49,822 bases of DNA. It comes from Hofstenia miamia (lineage: Eukaryota; Xenacoelomorpha; Acoela). Positions 10,890 to 23,827 of this stretch are shown one piece after another. The notes under the pieces were generated by a model, which was not told the DNA's origin, did not search any database, and saw nothing but the letters and a program-made list of their open reading frames with translations. Positions within the stretch are counted from its first letter, which is position 1. The number at the start of each line of letters is the position of its first letter. The translations under genes were made by a program, and so were the position numbers. The stretch covers positions 572,247 to 622,068 of the forward strand of contig SCFE01000050.1 of assembly GCA_004352715.1 (NCBI GenBank), in the 5' to 3' direction.

Positions 10890-11780
10890 TTTCTAGTAAT
10901 TAAAACATTATTTTCTATAATATATTTATCATTCAATAATTTATTATATCATTATACAGTGGAAGGAAACAAAGTTCAATCATTTCTTTAGTAAAATTAA
11001 TTAAAGATGATAGAAAACATGACGCACTTAAACTTGGCTTTGAGATTCTGACCTTTAAGCGTAAACATTCATTATATACGTACTGAACTCACAGCTGGAT
11101 ATAGGTTGCCACTAATGAGAGTAAATGTACACGAAATTTTCTATTGTATACTGTCAGAAATGTACTTCAAAAATCTAATGTGAAAAAACAGCTACTCATT
11201 TTGCGTAATTTGCAACGGGTATTTGGTCTTTAACTATGTTGTGCAAATATCTCATTATGTAGTTCTTCTACTACGGCTATACACTCGGAATTGCATAGGG
11301 GTCTTACCAAATTAAAACATATTTGGTGATTTATTAAAAAGTAGTTAATCCTCCAGGACTCTGTTCTAGAAAAATGCGATAAAAATGTAATGGAGTTTTG
11401 AGGATCAGGCATCATTAAAAACGAATGTATATATATATATTGAATATCGACTGTTCATGTCATTTTTTACTCTTAAACAAAATTTTTTTGTGACGCAATT
11501 AAAAAAACAAAGGTCCATATCGCCTACTTTGGGGATGCACTGCCAATGATGCGCATTGATAGATAATAGTTGCATAATGATCTCTCATAAATTTTTACTT
11601 CAACGATGTACTGATAACTTACAGTAACAAAGTTATTTCATCTTGGAACTCTTTCATTTCTTTAAAATACGCAATTAAAAAAATAATCACTCAATGAATA
11701 CATCAGCAATTTAACTTTACACAATTGTAACAACACAATGACATAATACATTTTTGAACTCTAAGTTATTAAAAAAGTGC
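10890..11780. other. No recognisable feature
   Basis: AT-rich spacer. A 61-codon minus-strand frame at 11230-11415 has no recognisable motif. Confidence 0.4.
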
Positions 11781-11782
11781 AA

Positions 11783-12048
11783 AGCCCTTTATGACAACAT
11801 TGAATCACCTTAACTCGTGGAACCAAACCCAATATTACTACATTTGTTGAATAATGGATCGGTATCCTATTGCGTCATAACAGATATTGTGTTTTAATTA
11901 AATTGCTCAAAACGAGCCTATTGTATAAGGGGCTAAGAACTTCAAAAGCAATTTGTATTCCATTGTGAGAGGCATAATACAATTCAAAACGTGACCAAAA
12001 CTTTAAACACATTGATCGCTTCTGTTACAAGACAACATTCACAACTTT
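11783..12048. repeat. 266-bp exact tandem repeat, first copy
   Basis: By eye, identical to 12050-12315, from AGCCCTTTATGACAACATTG to ACATTCACAACTTT. The copies are separated by a single N, which points to an unmerged contig overlap rather than a biological duplication. Confidence 0.95.
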
Positions 12049-12049
12049 N
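12049..12049. other. Single-N contig join
   Basis: One N exactly between the two identical 266-bp copies. Confidence 0.97.
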
Positions 12050-12315
12050 AGCCCTTTATGACAACATTGAATCACCTTAACTCGTGGAACCAAACCCAAT
12101 ATTACTACATTTGTTGAATAATGGATCGGTATCCTATTGCGTCATAACAGATATTGTGTTTTAATTAAATTGCTCAAAACGAGCCTATTGTATAAGGGGC
12201 TAAGAACTTCAAAAGCAATTTGTATTCCATTGTGAGAGGCATAATACAATTCAAAACGTGACCAAAACTTTAAACACATTGATCGCTTCTGTTACAAGAC
12301 AACATTCACAACTTT
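12050..12315. repeat. 266-bp exact tandem repeat, second copy
   Basis: Second copy of 11783-12048, directly after the N. Confidence 0.95.
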
Positions 12316-14230
12316 ATTGTAGCCATAAACACAGATTTGGAAAGAAGTAAAATAGAAGAATACAATGCCAATATGAGAACACTGCAGCTGCGGCAAAGAA
12401 ATCCAAAAAACAGCAGATGCGATTTCGTATAATCAGCATCCGGTCTTGTGATCTACACAGCATATTGGATTGAATAGAAGCGGCAATTATAAAACGTAGC
12501 TTAACAATGTGGTTAGAAACAAGATTTATAATGAATTTTATCATTCAGAAAAAGACTAAGTGGAAAAACTAAAAAAAATTCTGGCAATAATATTTCACAT
12601 CGATAAATGTATTGATTTTCTAAAAAAATGCTAAAACCATAAATTTCAAAAAATATAGTTTTAGCTAACAATCGTTTTCGAATTTATACCTAACCTAATT
12701 CAAACAGGTAATCTTGTTTTCATATACCAGGATTCTAATAGTTATTGATAGAAAATACTGTTGAAATTAAAAACGTGAAACGGGATCTCGAAATACTAAC
12801 AAAGTCAAATACGGTTAACAAATTATGCAAAACATGCTTGTCATGTATTTCAAGGTAAACATTTTAACCGCAAATAACACACACATTTTAACACTTAACC
12901 CATATCCAGCCTTTGTGGGATTACCCGCAATTCACATGAGCACACCCAACCAATGGTCAATTTGGGATACAATGGTCAATGTTTCGCAAACGCAAGTATT
13001 TCATCAACATTTGCACACTAAATATATGTTACTATAGACATATGAAACTGAAAATGTAAAGACTATATCTTAAATTTATAAAATAGTTGGATGTGAAAGA
13101 CAAAATTATATCGTTTCAAGATCAAGATTTCTTAGTCGTGAAATTCTATTCTCAATACTGAACTGAATTGAAGAATAATAAAGTGGGATTAGGTAGCTAT
13201 GCACTCAATATCTGTTGTCCAATGGCTAGTTCATAGTAGGAAGCAGGAAAATGTGTCATCATGGGATGGATTTGGTTGACGTGGTTAAGAAGCAATGACT
13301 ACTTTCAATGTGGAATGTATGAATGGGAAGGATGTGAAATTTGGAAAAAAATAATTAATACTTCGAGCACAAATGCTATTTCAGAATAATACCTCAAAGC
13401 GATTTGCAGTTTAAAAAATAACTAAATCCATTACTTGGGAAAGTAATGTTTTTTAATTAAGGGGAAATCGCATGAAAGCCAAAGTCCTTGTGCGCCGTTA
13501 CACGTGAATTATTATGGCGTAATTGAAACACCAATCCCAAGTACGCCATTTAATATAAACTTCGCTGAAGGAATTTCAATCACCTTCCACAAAATTAATA
13601 AAAAAACATTCTTTCGACAAGATATATGTTGTTGACCAATGAGCGCGATTTGCAAAAAAAACTTCAAGACAGTTGACTTCCCATCATCATATTTTTGTAA
13701 ATTCTCATAATCCATTGTCTTCTCATGAATAACTAAAATCAATGACAATAGCTCTTACTCAATATTGTACTCCGTTGGTTCAGAGACGCACTCGTTTTCA
13801 AAGGTCGAAGCGTCCATTTTGTACATAATTTAGAGCTCAACTCTTTGTGATATAGTAAGATTAGATGGTTTTTAGATTTTAATTTAAAATTAGATGAAAA
13901 AATTATACGGATTTACTCAAATACAAAAATAGCTTGACTCATCATTTTTTACCCTAAATAATTTAAAAAATAACTGCACTTAAACAATGTAGTAACAAGT
14001 GATAACTTAAAAAACTCATAAATGTAGCACTATCAGGAACGTGGCTCGTATTTGCAAGTTAGGGGTACTATGGCCCACAAAGTTCAATAAATTAATAATA
14101 GTTTTACTCATATGAAATAGTTTCGCACTTCTTCATTGAATTTTTAAATAGAATTGCATTAGTAGTATTTTATATATTTTCACTAAAATATATCCACTCA
14201 AACTTAAAGAATATTAGAAATAATAATATG
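12316..14230. other. No recognisable feature
   Basis: AT-rich spacer with scattered frames of 60-80 codons on both strands (12314-12544 minus, 12825-13037 plus, 13512-13748 minus). None shows a domain motif or a convincing splice-site pair. Confidence 0.45.
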
Positions 14231-14239
14231 GAGTTTTGT

Positions 14240-14330
14240 ATCCAGAATGCCGGGAGGAAGGTGGGCCAAATGACCCAACAGGGAGGGCCATGCTCCCCTT
14301 AGCCACGACCCCTAGCATTATCTGTAACCC
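14240..14330. repeat. GC-rich hairpin-forming patch
   Basis: A GC-rich stretch in an AT-rich setting, with the inverted repeat GGGAGGGCCATGCTCCC (about 14281-14297) and CCCCTTAGCCACGACCCCT. It looks like a fragment of an interspersed repeat. The family is not known to me. Confidence 0.35.
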
Positions 14331-14910
14331 AAATGTTACATTTATAAGAACAAGTCCAAATCTGTAGAGGTTAGGACAGTGCAAATACTACTCAACATTG
14401 TTGGCTTCATAATAGCTCAGAAATAATTTTGCTGATACGGGAGTTAATTCCCACATATTGTGTAGGATTAGTAGCAAAATATAGTTTGGTAGAACAATAA
14501 ACTGTTGATTGTTTGCATAGAAAATAAATATTTCATTGTGCAACAACCTTGAACTCAGCACAATCCGTTCATGACATCACTTATTCTCATGTGATACTAA
14601 GTAGGAAAACGAATTTGTTTGAATCCTAGCGAGTATAATGAATGATGTAATTTTTAATAGTTTTAAATGATTGTACATTTGCTACAAATTTGTCGTATTA
14701 ACGCAACCTAAGCTTAACAGTTACATTAGAAATTTCGATAAAAAATTTTAAATCTTAAATTTATTTATTATTTTCTTATTGCAGTCCAGTTACTTGTATC
14801 TTTTCCAATAATCTGCACATTTTTCTATCTCAGGCTACATAACTTTTGAACGGCACAAGCCTAATTTGATATTAATACCAATCAAATCGCGCCACTTGGT
14901 AGGGAAATAA

Positions 14911-15106
14911 TTAAGGAAGCCAAGGCATATTTTTGTATACATCTTTATCTGAACTGACATACGCCAAATCTATAAAATAATGTTCTCTTGCGCGATTGAA
15001 TAATTCTACGACAGTCCATGCATATGAGCATATTTGAGAATTTTGCGGTAGAACCTCAGCAAAGACGCAACCTCTGATTGCGCACCAACGCCTCAATGGA
15101 TTTAGG
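14911..15106 (-). CDS. Possible orphan exon, unknown protein
   Basis: A minus-strand open stretch richer in G+C than its surroundings, entered by an AG acceptor (GATAGACAG before CCTAAATCC). The translation includes LRRWCAIRGCVFAEVLPQNS, ICSYAWTVVELFNRAREHYF and IDLAYVSSDKDVYKNMPW, then a stop. I recognise no family. Residue usage looks protein-like, but the acceptor is unremarkable and no partner exon is visible. Confidence 0.25.
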
Positions 15107-15109
15107 CTG

Positions 15110-16400
15110 TCTATCTACACAAAAGAAAACTGTTAATATTAATTGTTGCTGAAAATTAGGAATGGTAAGAATTTCAAACAGTTGTAAAAAAACCATTTTA
15201 GCCACAGTAATGTAATTTTATACAAATTCCAACTTTATGTTCGACCACGTTCATCAATAGTTGTGTCAATTTTCTATGCTTTCAGAAAATTGGTTGAAAA
15301 TGTGGAAAAACGGTTTGTCCTTCACAAATGATACAGTCAGTATAAAGTTAATAAATACTAAATTATAATGAACTTAGATAGTTATGACATGATATTTGAA
15401 TAAATGAAATAGGGTTTTAAAATTCACCCCACTTTTATCCTTATAAAAAATACGTGTGTAAACGTTGCAGATGCTGGTGAACTTAAAAAAGCGACAATAA
15501 GGGCTACTCAAAGATTAAATGAACTGCAATTGACACCAATTTAACAAATTCAATTGGCCGTACTCAAACTTCGAACTAGGTTAATTGAAATTGACCGATC
15601 ATCGTTGGTTAACCATCGGTTAAATACCAGTGTTATGTGAATCACTTAAACGTAGCAAAATTGTGCTCGATTCTGATTGGTCAAAATGCTGCTTACATCC
15701 CCAGTTTTGATAATTTCCAACTATTATTAGAAGATACCCGAAGCCTATGAAAAAGAAAACTTTGTTTGATATAATGAATGTAAAAATTAAATTCGATGTT
15801 CTATTGCTTTTTGCTATTAATTGCCATTTTGCACTATAAATTACAAGTTTCTTATCATGAAATCACTTACTGTATTACATGTATCACAATAAAATATTTT
15901 TCTTCATTATATGAAAAAATGCTTTTCATTAAATATTGGATTCTTTTCCTATTTCTTTCTATTCGCAACTGTTCACCTAAATGGTTTGCCAATTGCGATC
16001 AATGTAAAGCAGCATAGATATCGATGTGTGCGCTAATTTGCTGGATTCGCCTTTCCCTAGAAATAACGTAACAAATTTGCACTAAGAATGTAATCAAATA
16101 TGCAGAAAATCGAAAAATATGCAAACCTGTGCAGTTACTTTTTTTACTCATAATACTTTTCTAAGCTGCTAATTTGGATGGTGACAAGTAGATTTTTGGA
16201 ATAGCAAATGTCCAAGCATTTCAAATGATATATTATTTGATTAGTCATTTCAAAATGACTATGCACAAGTCAATATGTCTTCTCAATTTGCTTTTTTATA
16301 CTACATGAATTCCCACAATATAGTTGTTTGCATAGCAATTTTCTATAGATGATTGCAATGTTAAAAATATTTGAAAATAGTGCTATAATACATACTAGTG
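15110..16400. other. No recognisable feature
   Basis: AT-rich spacer. The 73-codon plus-strand frame at 15796-16017 is hydrophobic but has no motif I recognise. Confidence 0.4.
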
Positions 16401-16413
16401 ATAAGTTCACCTG

Positions 16414-17110
16414 CACTTCCAACCTGCCCAGACCTGACTTGTTCCAGTGCCAAACCTGACCTGATTTAAACCTGTTTAATCCTGATGTCCATAAAGGAAG
16501 GTGGTTTCATAAATGCAGTATTCTCTTCTTCTCAAATTACACTTCCTTTTTTGATTAAACTGTATTTCAATGCTAGCCTGTTTTAGGCATTAGCATACAT
16601 GTATTTTAAAACAACAGAAACTTATTTTATAAAAATATTTTTTTGAATTAATTCCAGTCTTGCTACCATAGTAACATCTTGATATTATTTAGGATGTCTT
16701 GATTAAATACCAATTGTAATACTACTACAATTAAGAGATACGTGGACATACTTTTCAATAAGCAAACAGATTTACCCTATCATTAGCTGAAAGCCAATCA
16801 TAACACATTGGTGCTGCATAAGTAGAATACAGTAATTATATACTGTTATCTTAGTAAACAATTTTTGTTGCTTAATGCCAGCCTGTGGCACATACAAAAT
16901 ATGTAATGGAGGAAGCACTAAAACAAAGTATTGGTACCAAACTAGACCGAGTTAAATAGATGTTTAACACTTAATAAACTAGAATGATACTAAATGGATC
17001 CCACAAGATAGGTGCTGTCAAACCTTATTCTGATCTTGTTTTGTCCTGGAACTGATTTAAGACTCCTCAAACCTGACCTGACCTAATTAATCCTGATAGA
17101 CCCGATCCAA
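16414..17110. mobile_element. Probable non-autonomous element bounded by ACCTGACCTG arrays
   Basis: Clusters of ACCTGACCTGAT, AATCCTGAT and a TTGTCC-type motif occur at 16414-16490 and again, in the same orientation, at 17035-17110. About 540 bp of AT-rich sequence lies between. The layout matches the two hAT-type elements with target duplications at 22452 and 35183, which also carry direct subterminal arrays. I could not find inverted ends or a target duplication, so the boundaries are approximate. Confidence 0.4.
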
Positions 17111-17119
17111 AAATAGTTA

Positions 17120-19670
17120 ATGTTAGTTGAGAAAATGAAATAGGCATACTGGCTACAGGATCTTTTTAAAATTTCGTAACATTACATACAAACGAAACAG
17201 TAGATATTTGTGCAAAACCGATTTTTTGGAGATTTGTTCAAAATGATCGATATTATAAATATTTTTCAACTATTTTGCGCGTGGCAATAGACATAGGCAT
17301 AATTCTTAAGAATTTTTTAAAATGCAAATACGGGATGTCATCTCTGAAATGAGGCACCAAAAATAATACAAGAAATGTAGATGTTAACATATTTACTGGG
17401 AATACGACAGCTGTTGAAAGGAATTATGATTTCAAGAAATCCGGTTAAATATGGCAAGTGAAAAACAAAACAAAATAACCTCCGCTTTTCAAAAATTTAG
17501 CAACTGACAGTTTTTAATCATGAGAAGTGAAAACTAATTTCAGGAAAAAAGCGCATTCAAGCGAAATCTTTATTATGAAGAAAAATTGATTGTTCAGAGT
17601 TTTTAAAGTAATAAAAAATAAAGTTGATTTTTTTAAGAATAGAGTAAAAATACTGGAACACAACACAAAAGGGAGGATTCAATATAAAAATAGGTGAAAT
17701 TAGGGTAAGAAGTGATGATCTGGATTGAATAACCTGATCAGGTTCACTGATGAAATGTTCAGCCCGTCACTGTACAATTTTCGAAAACGCCGCCGCAATG
17801 CGAGATCCTGACCGCGAGAATAGCTTAATTTTATGTGATATAGAGGAACAATAAAATTCGGAGCCTTTGTCGTTTTAAGGCCGATTTCCGCTAGTCTATC
17901 ATATTTTTGAAAATAAAATAGACAATTTCGGGATTCGAACAATAACTATAGCCTTTTTACAAGACTTAAATGTCTACTCTTTAGACGTTAGTTTTAATTG
18001 CTATATACGTAGAATGTAGATACCAAATAAAAACAATACAAGTCTTAAAAAGTTAATAAAAGTCAACATTTATTAAAAGGAATAAAAGTTGTCATAATGT
18101 TAAATTTCTACAGGTTGGTGCCCTATTTAGTATGCACAAGCTCTTCATGTTAGTTAACATACAAACAATCAATTAGAGAGAAAAACTAACAAATGGGCTG
18201 ATTAAATGTTCAAAAAATTTTTTACTAAAACGATATTTCGGTAATAAAATGTTGCCTAATTTCTATGGCCTCTTGTGATATAAAAAGGTTATAAAAAATA
18301 CTTTTCTTCACCAATGTTAACAGGATTTCGCCAAGTGTTATTGCATGCCACTTTTTTAAAATATCTCCAAGATTGATCTTAATCAAAGGAAGGATCTCGT
18401 TTGTCGGCTGGATAAAATAAAAAACATTTCTTATTCTCATTGCTTAAAAGTTTGCATATAATATTAATTGATTTACCGCCAAAAATATTTTTAAAGAATT
18501 TCTGAATAGTATCCATGTAATGATATGAAATTATATGCATTTCATGCAACAACTGCACATATGAAAATCAGTCAGAAAAATTGGATGTTACGCGAGGCAA
18601 GTGATACTTTTTTAAAAAATGGTAGTACATTAAATGAGCTTGCATTTGCGGCTTCTTCACAACAAAATTTTTTACAAAAAATACTAAACCTGGTCAAACT
18701 AAATTTGACGTGCTAAATTTGGTTAAATTACAAAATCAACATTCCATTCTGATCGTCAAGGTAAAATGTTCGAAATAAATAGGAAATTCGAACAAAAGTT
18801 CTAAATGAAATTTCCCATTTTTTAATAGATTAAACTGCATGCGCTAGAATGAAAAAATACCGAAATTGGGGTTTTGGAAGCGGGTCATCAGCAGGTGCTG
18901 CCCATCGTTAAAAAAGTTAAAAGTTAATAAGTGTTCTATCCTGATCAACACTTAGCTATTATGTAATGCAAAAACCAAAAATTTTGGAAATAATAAACGG
19001 TAATACATAGATTACTACATAGTTCGAGAATACGTACTTTACGAATTTTATCCGGGTTAAGAAATTCGCGAATTTTAACGAATTTCAAAAAAGTCAGAAA
19101 TAAAATTCGTCAAAAATTCATTCAGTTTTTTATTAAGCGTAAAAATCGTATACAAATTCTAATGTGAATGTAAAATATGCAAGTAGAATTTGTTTACACC
19201 TGTCTGGATTTCCTTTGATGGTTTAAGCTCCCTCTCAAAGATTAATCATTTATATTCATGTACTGTATATATCATGTATTTTCGTTTTGCTAAGATCACG
19301 AATTTTAACGAATTATATTTCACAATGAAAAATTTTAACGAGTTTTATTCCTGTTTACAACGAATTTGTTCTTGTTTAATTTATTAACACAACTTATTTT
19401 GAATTTCATTATAATACGCAGAATATCCCTCACAAGAATAGTCAACAAACCATTTGGCTCCAATTTGCAATGACTTTCTTTTTTCTTAAAATGTTTCCTT
19501 CCCTGTATTTCTTTAGTACAAAAACGCTTTATATTATTTAAATTTAGCAATCTACCAAAAACAATGGAATATTAGATTAAAATTTATTTCCACTAATAAT
19601 AATAGTAATAAAATGCTGGAAGCAGATGAATAGCATAAGCATAAAGCACAAGAATTAATACCGACTGAGA
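17120..19670. other. No recognisable feature
   Basis: AT-rich spacer. A GC-richer minus-strand frame at 17700-17942 gives MFESRNCLFYFQKYDRLAEI and no known domain. Repeated ATTTTAACGAATT-like words around 19035-19340 suggest an old repeat. Confidence 0.4.
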
Positions 19671-19767
19671 AACTCAGCTCAAGACACTGTAGAACTTCAA
19701 CAAACGAACAAACATGTTCATTGAAGCAGGAGGACGGAGTAGGATCAGTATGTAAGCAGCGGTACTA

Positions 19768-19941
19768 AAGGACAGAAATGTTGAAAGCATGGAGAAAGAT
19801 ACGATTAAAGAACTTCCAAAAGAAATAGAAAGATTGTGGAAGTCGAACAAATTCGAAACACTAAGAGCCGTTTGGAAAAACCTTAATAGGTATTTGGATA
19901 GGACTGGTTGTCCAGAAATCAGCATTGTGAGGTACAGCTAG
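19768..19941 (+). pseudogene. Non-LTR retrotransposon pol tail, degenerate
   Basis: The plus-strand frame reads KDTIKELPKEIERLWKSNKF, then LNRYLDRTGCPEISIV and a stop. This is the same conserved post-RT tail as the minus-strand fragments at 2229-2475 and 42344-42590 (EEIKSLWKLKKV, then YLEELGVP), but more eroded: the VPVVVG core is lost. The following 60 bases (GATTTCTGTTGGAAATGAAG) may be its 3' region. Assignment rests on alignment with the two better fragments in this window. Confidence 0.5.
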
Positions 19942-19999
19942 AATTCTAAGTTTGTTAGGACAAAAGGAATAATAAATTAAATATTGAAGGATGATTTCT

Positions 20000-21510
20000 G
20001 TTGGAAATGAAGCCGTTTAATTGAATTAATATAAGAAATCATCATCTTTAATGATTAAGTAAATCTCATCATAAATCTTGTAATTAAATACGATGATAAT
20101 AATTGGCATAAAATACAAAAAACTTTCTCAAATTCGTTTGCAAATATTTGTATATAAATTATTTATTACAAGTAAATCAAAGGTGAAACCGTTCAGGATA
20201 ACACTTCTTCTTAGCCCGATGAATAATTCCTACCTATCGGCCATGCTAGTTTTCCTGGAGAAAACCTAATGCAAGAGGTATTTCAAAAAATTCTCACAGG
20301 GAAAGTATAGCAACACCTCATCTCAGAAAGTTCTAACTTATGCAAATTCAAGAAAAATTGTGGTACTATAACATCGTACAACCATAAATTGCCACCATAT
20401 TTAATCAAAAATTAACAATTACTAAGACAATAAAAAATATCACTCATACGAGTTTTTTCTATCATACATGAATTTCTTCAGCAAGTGCTGCCTGCAAAAT
20501 ATCAGGCTTCCTTGTAGCAATCAGTGATTAGTAAAAAAATTATCTATATAACATATATATGACCGGTGATGTGAATAAGACCAATACTTCTGATCCGCCT
20601 GTATTTACAGAATGATCAAGAATTTTTCTTGGAAATGCAGATTGATATTGTGAATACGAATTTAAATTAATCAACATTATGTTGTTGAATATCAGGGGTT
20701 GGTAGCATTTGCAAACGTGAAAATCTTGCATAAGTTCAGACTTAACTCTGAATACAAAAGTTTCAATAATCGGATTGTAATTTTTTAAATATTAGGAAAA
20801 CGTCCGGAAGAGATAAAAAGATTATCGTGAATATAAAACAATGAATTGGAAAATGGCGGAAATGGATAATTGAAACCAAATCTTAACTATGATTCAGTGT
20901 CGTAATCAAAGTAGTGAATTCCTCCACCAGCGTACATAAAACGACAAGCTGGCAAATTTGACCCATTAACCGACAAATAACCAAATCAATTGTCAACAGA
21001 CGGAAGTAAAACAATTAAATCGCAATACAACGACCATAAACTACTTTTTGAAAATCCCATTAAAGAATTATCATTCCAAGGAATTACTAGATATTGAATA
21101 AAGCGAATGTTCTCAGGATCTTGTAAAAATTTCTTCATTAATAGAATAATATGCTAACCTTGGCTCATGTTTGCAAAATGATTTAAATTCTATCAAGAAT
21201 GAGTTCTATATCAAGACATGGACGCAATAACTATTTAAGAACTTTACTAAACAACAACGTCTTGAGAAGGTTAGGTTAAGAAAGAAAATTAAAGTTATGA
21301 TAGATCAAAACAAAAAATTCGTTGTACCTATAAGACATAATTAAATGGATTCTACCAATATAAAATTCTATCGATTTCCTTTGGCAATAATAATTAAATT
21401 TGATAAGTCCTAATCTTTTGAGAAAATTTAAATAACTCAATACAAAAAACTTCAGGAAGCGAATACACAAAATATTTTAATTGAGGACTAAAATAGTAAT
21501 GTAATAGTAA
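20000..21510. other. No recognisable feature
   Basis: AT-rich sequence downstream of the SLC6 exon on its coding strand. I looked for a second exon with the LELAIGQ-type motif and did not find one, so this is probably part of a long intron. Confidence 0.5.
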
Positions 21511-21533
21511 ATGATGTCAAAAACAAATCGTAC

Positions 21534-21702
21534 CTTCAAAAACAAGCATGATTAAGTAAGGGATCAGGAATACGCCACCACCATTTTCCTGAGCCAACGA
21601 CGGAAACCTCCAAACGTTCCCAAGGCCGACTGCATATCCCACAAGCGCCAAAACAAACTGAACTTTGTTATCCCATTGTTCACGTCCCTCTTCTTCCGGC
21701 AT
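21534..21702 (-). CDS. SLC6 sodium-dependent transporter, first coding exon
   Basis: The ATG at 21702 begins a 56-codon exon ending at a donor (GAAG then GTACGA) in phase 1. [10 protein letters not shown] (residues 7-16) is followed by [17 protein letters not shown] (18-34), the first membrane span of the SLC6 family with its unwound Gly-rich centre, then NGGG and [13 protein letters not shown]. In LeuT-fold transporters the Ala, Val, Asn and Arg of this span bind sodium or close the outer gate; all are present (A24, V25, N29, R32). The WDNKxQF start is closest to the neutral amino acid transporter branch (B0AT-like). RFPS is unusual, since animals mostly have RFPY. The remaining exons are not visible, so the gene runs through a long intron or is an orphan fragment. 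Confidence 0.88.
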
Positions 21703-22035
21703 TTTAAAACACGGGCCGCGGTCAAAAACGAATCACCATTCGCACTCTACGGCCACTACAATCTTTAACCAAAAATCGGTCGCCCTCCAGCGACGGGAAA
21801 TGGACAGCCAATCACGCGGCAACATGTTCTGCATAGAAAACCCAATGCAGTTTTTGACACCATAAAAGAATGAAATTAAATTAGGTGACTGGCTTTCAAG
21901 TAGAAAATAGAGTAAAAGCCGCGGGGGAAAGTTTAATAAGAGAGGCTTAACTCTAGAAAATCGCCTCAACCGATTGAATAAAACTAAAATTGGCAGAGGA
22001 GACTCGAAGGCAAGTCTTGTGTTCATAAAATTCAT
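21703..22035 (-). promoter_or_regulatory. Putative 5' UTR/promoter region of the SLC6 gene
   Basis: About 330 bases immediately upstream of the ATG are less AT-rich than the surroundings, as expected for a transcription start region. The sequence before the start is AAA-ATG-C. No TATA box or initiator could be fixed. The long minus-strand frame here is out of phase with the exon and probably not coding. Confidence 0.3.
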
Positions 22036-22451
22036 TAATTCCTCCAGTTTATTAAACTTCAGAGAAAAATAGTTTGGAAAGAACTAAAATACAAAACTTC
22101 ACTTAAATTATACCGATTCCAGATAAATTGACAGGGAATTGATTTCAACATTTTAACTTTCAAAAGCGCTTTTAAAATATTCCTTGCGAATTGAATTAAA
22201 AAATAAATCATAGTAGAAATCAAAATATATTCTCTCTTCTCACTTTTAGAAGACGTAGTATAAATACATTAAAAAAACAATTATAATACTGAGGGTTAAG
22301 CAAAAAGAAACGTAAAAATTCTATCTATAAAATTGTAAACAGCATTTACAGTTTAGTCACCAAAACCGTTCCGTACGTAAACGCACCCAACTTGAGCTTT
22401 TATTTTTCATTCATAAAAATATGCAGCCATGGTAAAAACTTTGGAACATAA

Positions 22452-23099
22452 CAGAGTTGCAAGCGGTTTCAATTTTCAGAAACCAACCCGAACCGAACCG
22501 TTTCAAATAAAACCGAACCGAACCAAATAGTTTAAAACTAATATCTGGAAATGTTTCAAACCGAAACGGAAAATTTTAATTAATATTAATTTACAAATTC
22601 GGGAAAACTTTATAAAAACTTTTACTGAACAATTTAGGAGACAATTGCCACCTTTGTTCATTTAACGTCAAGCCTGTTGATGAAAAATTTTGCGCACTCT
22701 GGCTCGATCCAGCAGAAATACTATAAATTTTTGGAGAGTTTTGATAAATCCGGAAATTGGTCGAATTTTCTTTTTTAAATATGAGGACGATCATTATATC
22801 CTTTTGAAATAACAAATTGACTATATTTATGTATTTATCAATAGCTGTGAGCTAATGTGGATTATTTGAAGCAGATGTAAGTTATCAAAAATGGCGTTTT
22901 ACTTGGCCATGTGCGAGTAAAAACGAAATTACGGAAATTTTGTAAATATCGACACAGCATTTTCGTATTTTTATTGAATTACAACGACGTAAATACTTAA
23001 TTTTAAAAATTTCGAACCGTTTTTAAGCCGTTTTCAAATTAGAAATTACAAGTCAAAACCAAACCGAACCGTATATAAGCCTAGCAGCTTGCAACTCTG
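22452..23099. mobile_element. Non-autonomous hAT element (MITE) with 8-bp target duplication
   Basis: CAGAGTTGCAAGC at the left pairs with GCTTGCAACTCTG at the right end. The flanks are GAACATAA (22444-22451) and GAATATAA (23100-23107), an 8-bp target duplication with one mismatch, as hAT elements make. Just inside both ends are repeats of AACCGAACCG (22487-22525 and about 23053-23071), in the same orientation at both ends. The 648-bp interior has no transposase. An autonomous relative elsewhere must have mobilised it. Confidence 0.85.
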
Positions 23100-23109
23100 G
23101 AATATAACT

Positions 23110-23825
23110 AGAAGAGTCAAGACCTTCAGAAAGTAGCTCGATTTTTCCGATTGGTGTTATTCACATTTTCAAATGAGTAGTTACTTGTAGAAATGCATCT
23201 AATTTCATATAATTGTGAACACGGCAAATATTATTTGCCGGTAAATCAATTAATTTTATAATTATATTTCTAAATAAGAATAAAATATTTATTTCATTAT
23301 ACCTTTCTCAGCTGAATTAAACAAAAATTCAAGCAAATTAAACAAAAGTGCAGGTAAATTAAACATGTATTTATTTTGAATAATTTTATTGCATTATTTC
23401 GAATTTTGTACAGCAAATCGCCAGGCTTTGATATTAGAAATGTCTGTATACTTGCATCTCAAATTCCGGATGAATTATAGTAAACATATTTAGTTGTATT
23501 GTTATATTTGTATGATGTTTTATATAAAGTAAAATACTGTTAGGATGACTGAGCGTTTAAAACTTGAAAAGTATGCAACCTAAACAAGAAGAAACACTTA
23601 ACTCCTGTTCAAAAATCCATAGGAAATTTGAAGCAACAGTGAAGAAATTAACCACTGTCTGCCAATCAAAATTATATAGTGAAAAAGTACAAAAATACTT
23701 TCCCATTAATGATGTTCCAAATCTTTGACCATGGCTGTATTGAATTTGGCGGGATGGTGTGCAATCAAATTATGAAGTTTACATTTATATTGTGATAATT
23801 TCAAATTTGCTAAAAGTGAAGTTTT
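23110..23825. other. No recognisable feature
   Basis: AT-rich spacer between the hAT MITE and an open stretch. Some short plus-strand segments look protein-like but have no motif. Confidence 0.4.
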
Positions 23826-23827
23826 AA

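Noticed and set aside
19674-19925. 83-codon minus-strand frame
   Set aside because: Antisense shadow of the non-LTR tail on the plus strand.
21733-22035. 100-codon minus-strand frame upstream of the SLC6 ATG
   Set aside because: Out of frame with the exon, no motif; more likely 5' UTR or promoter.
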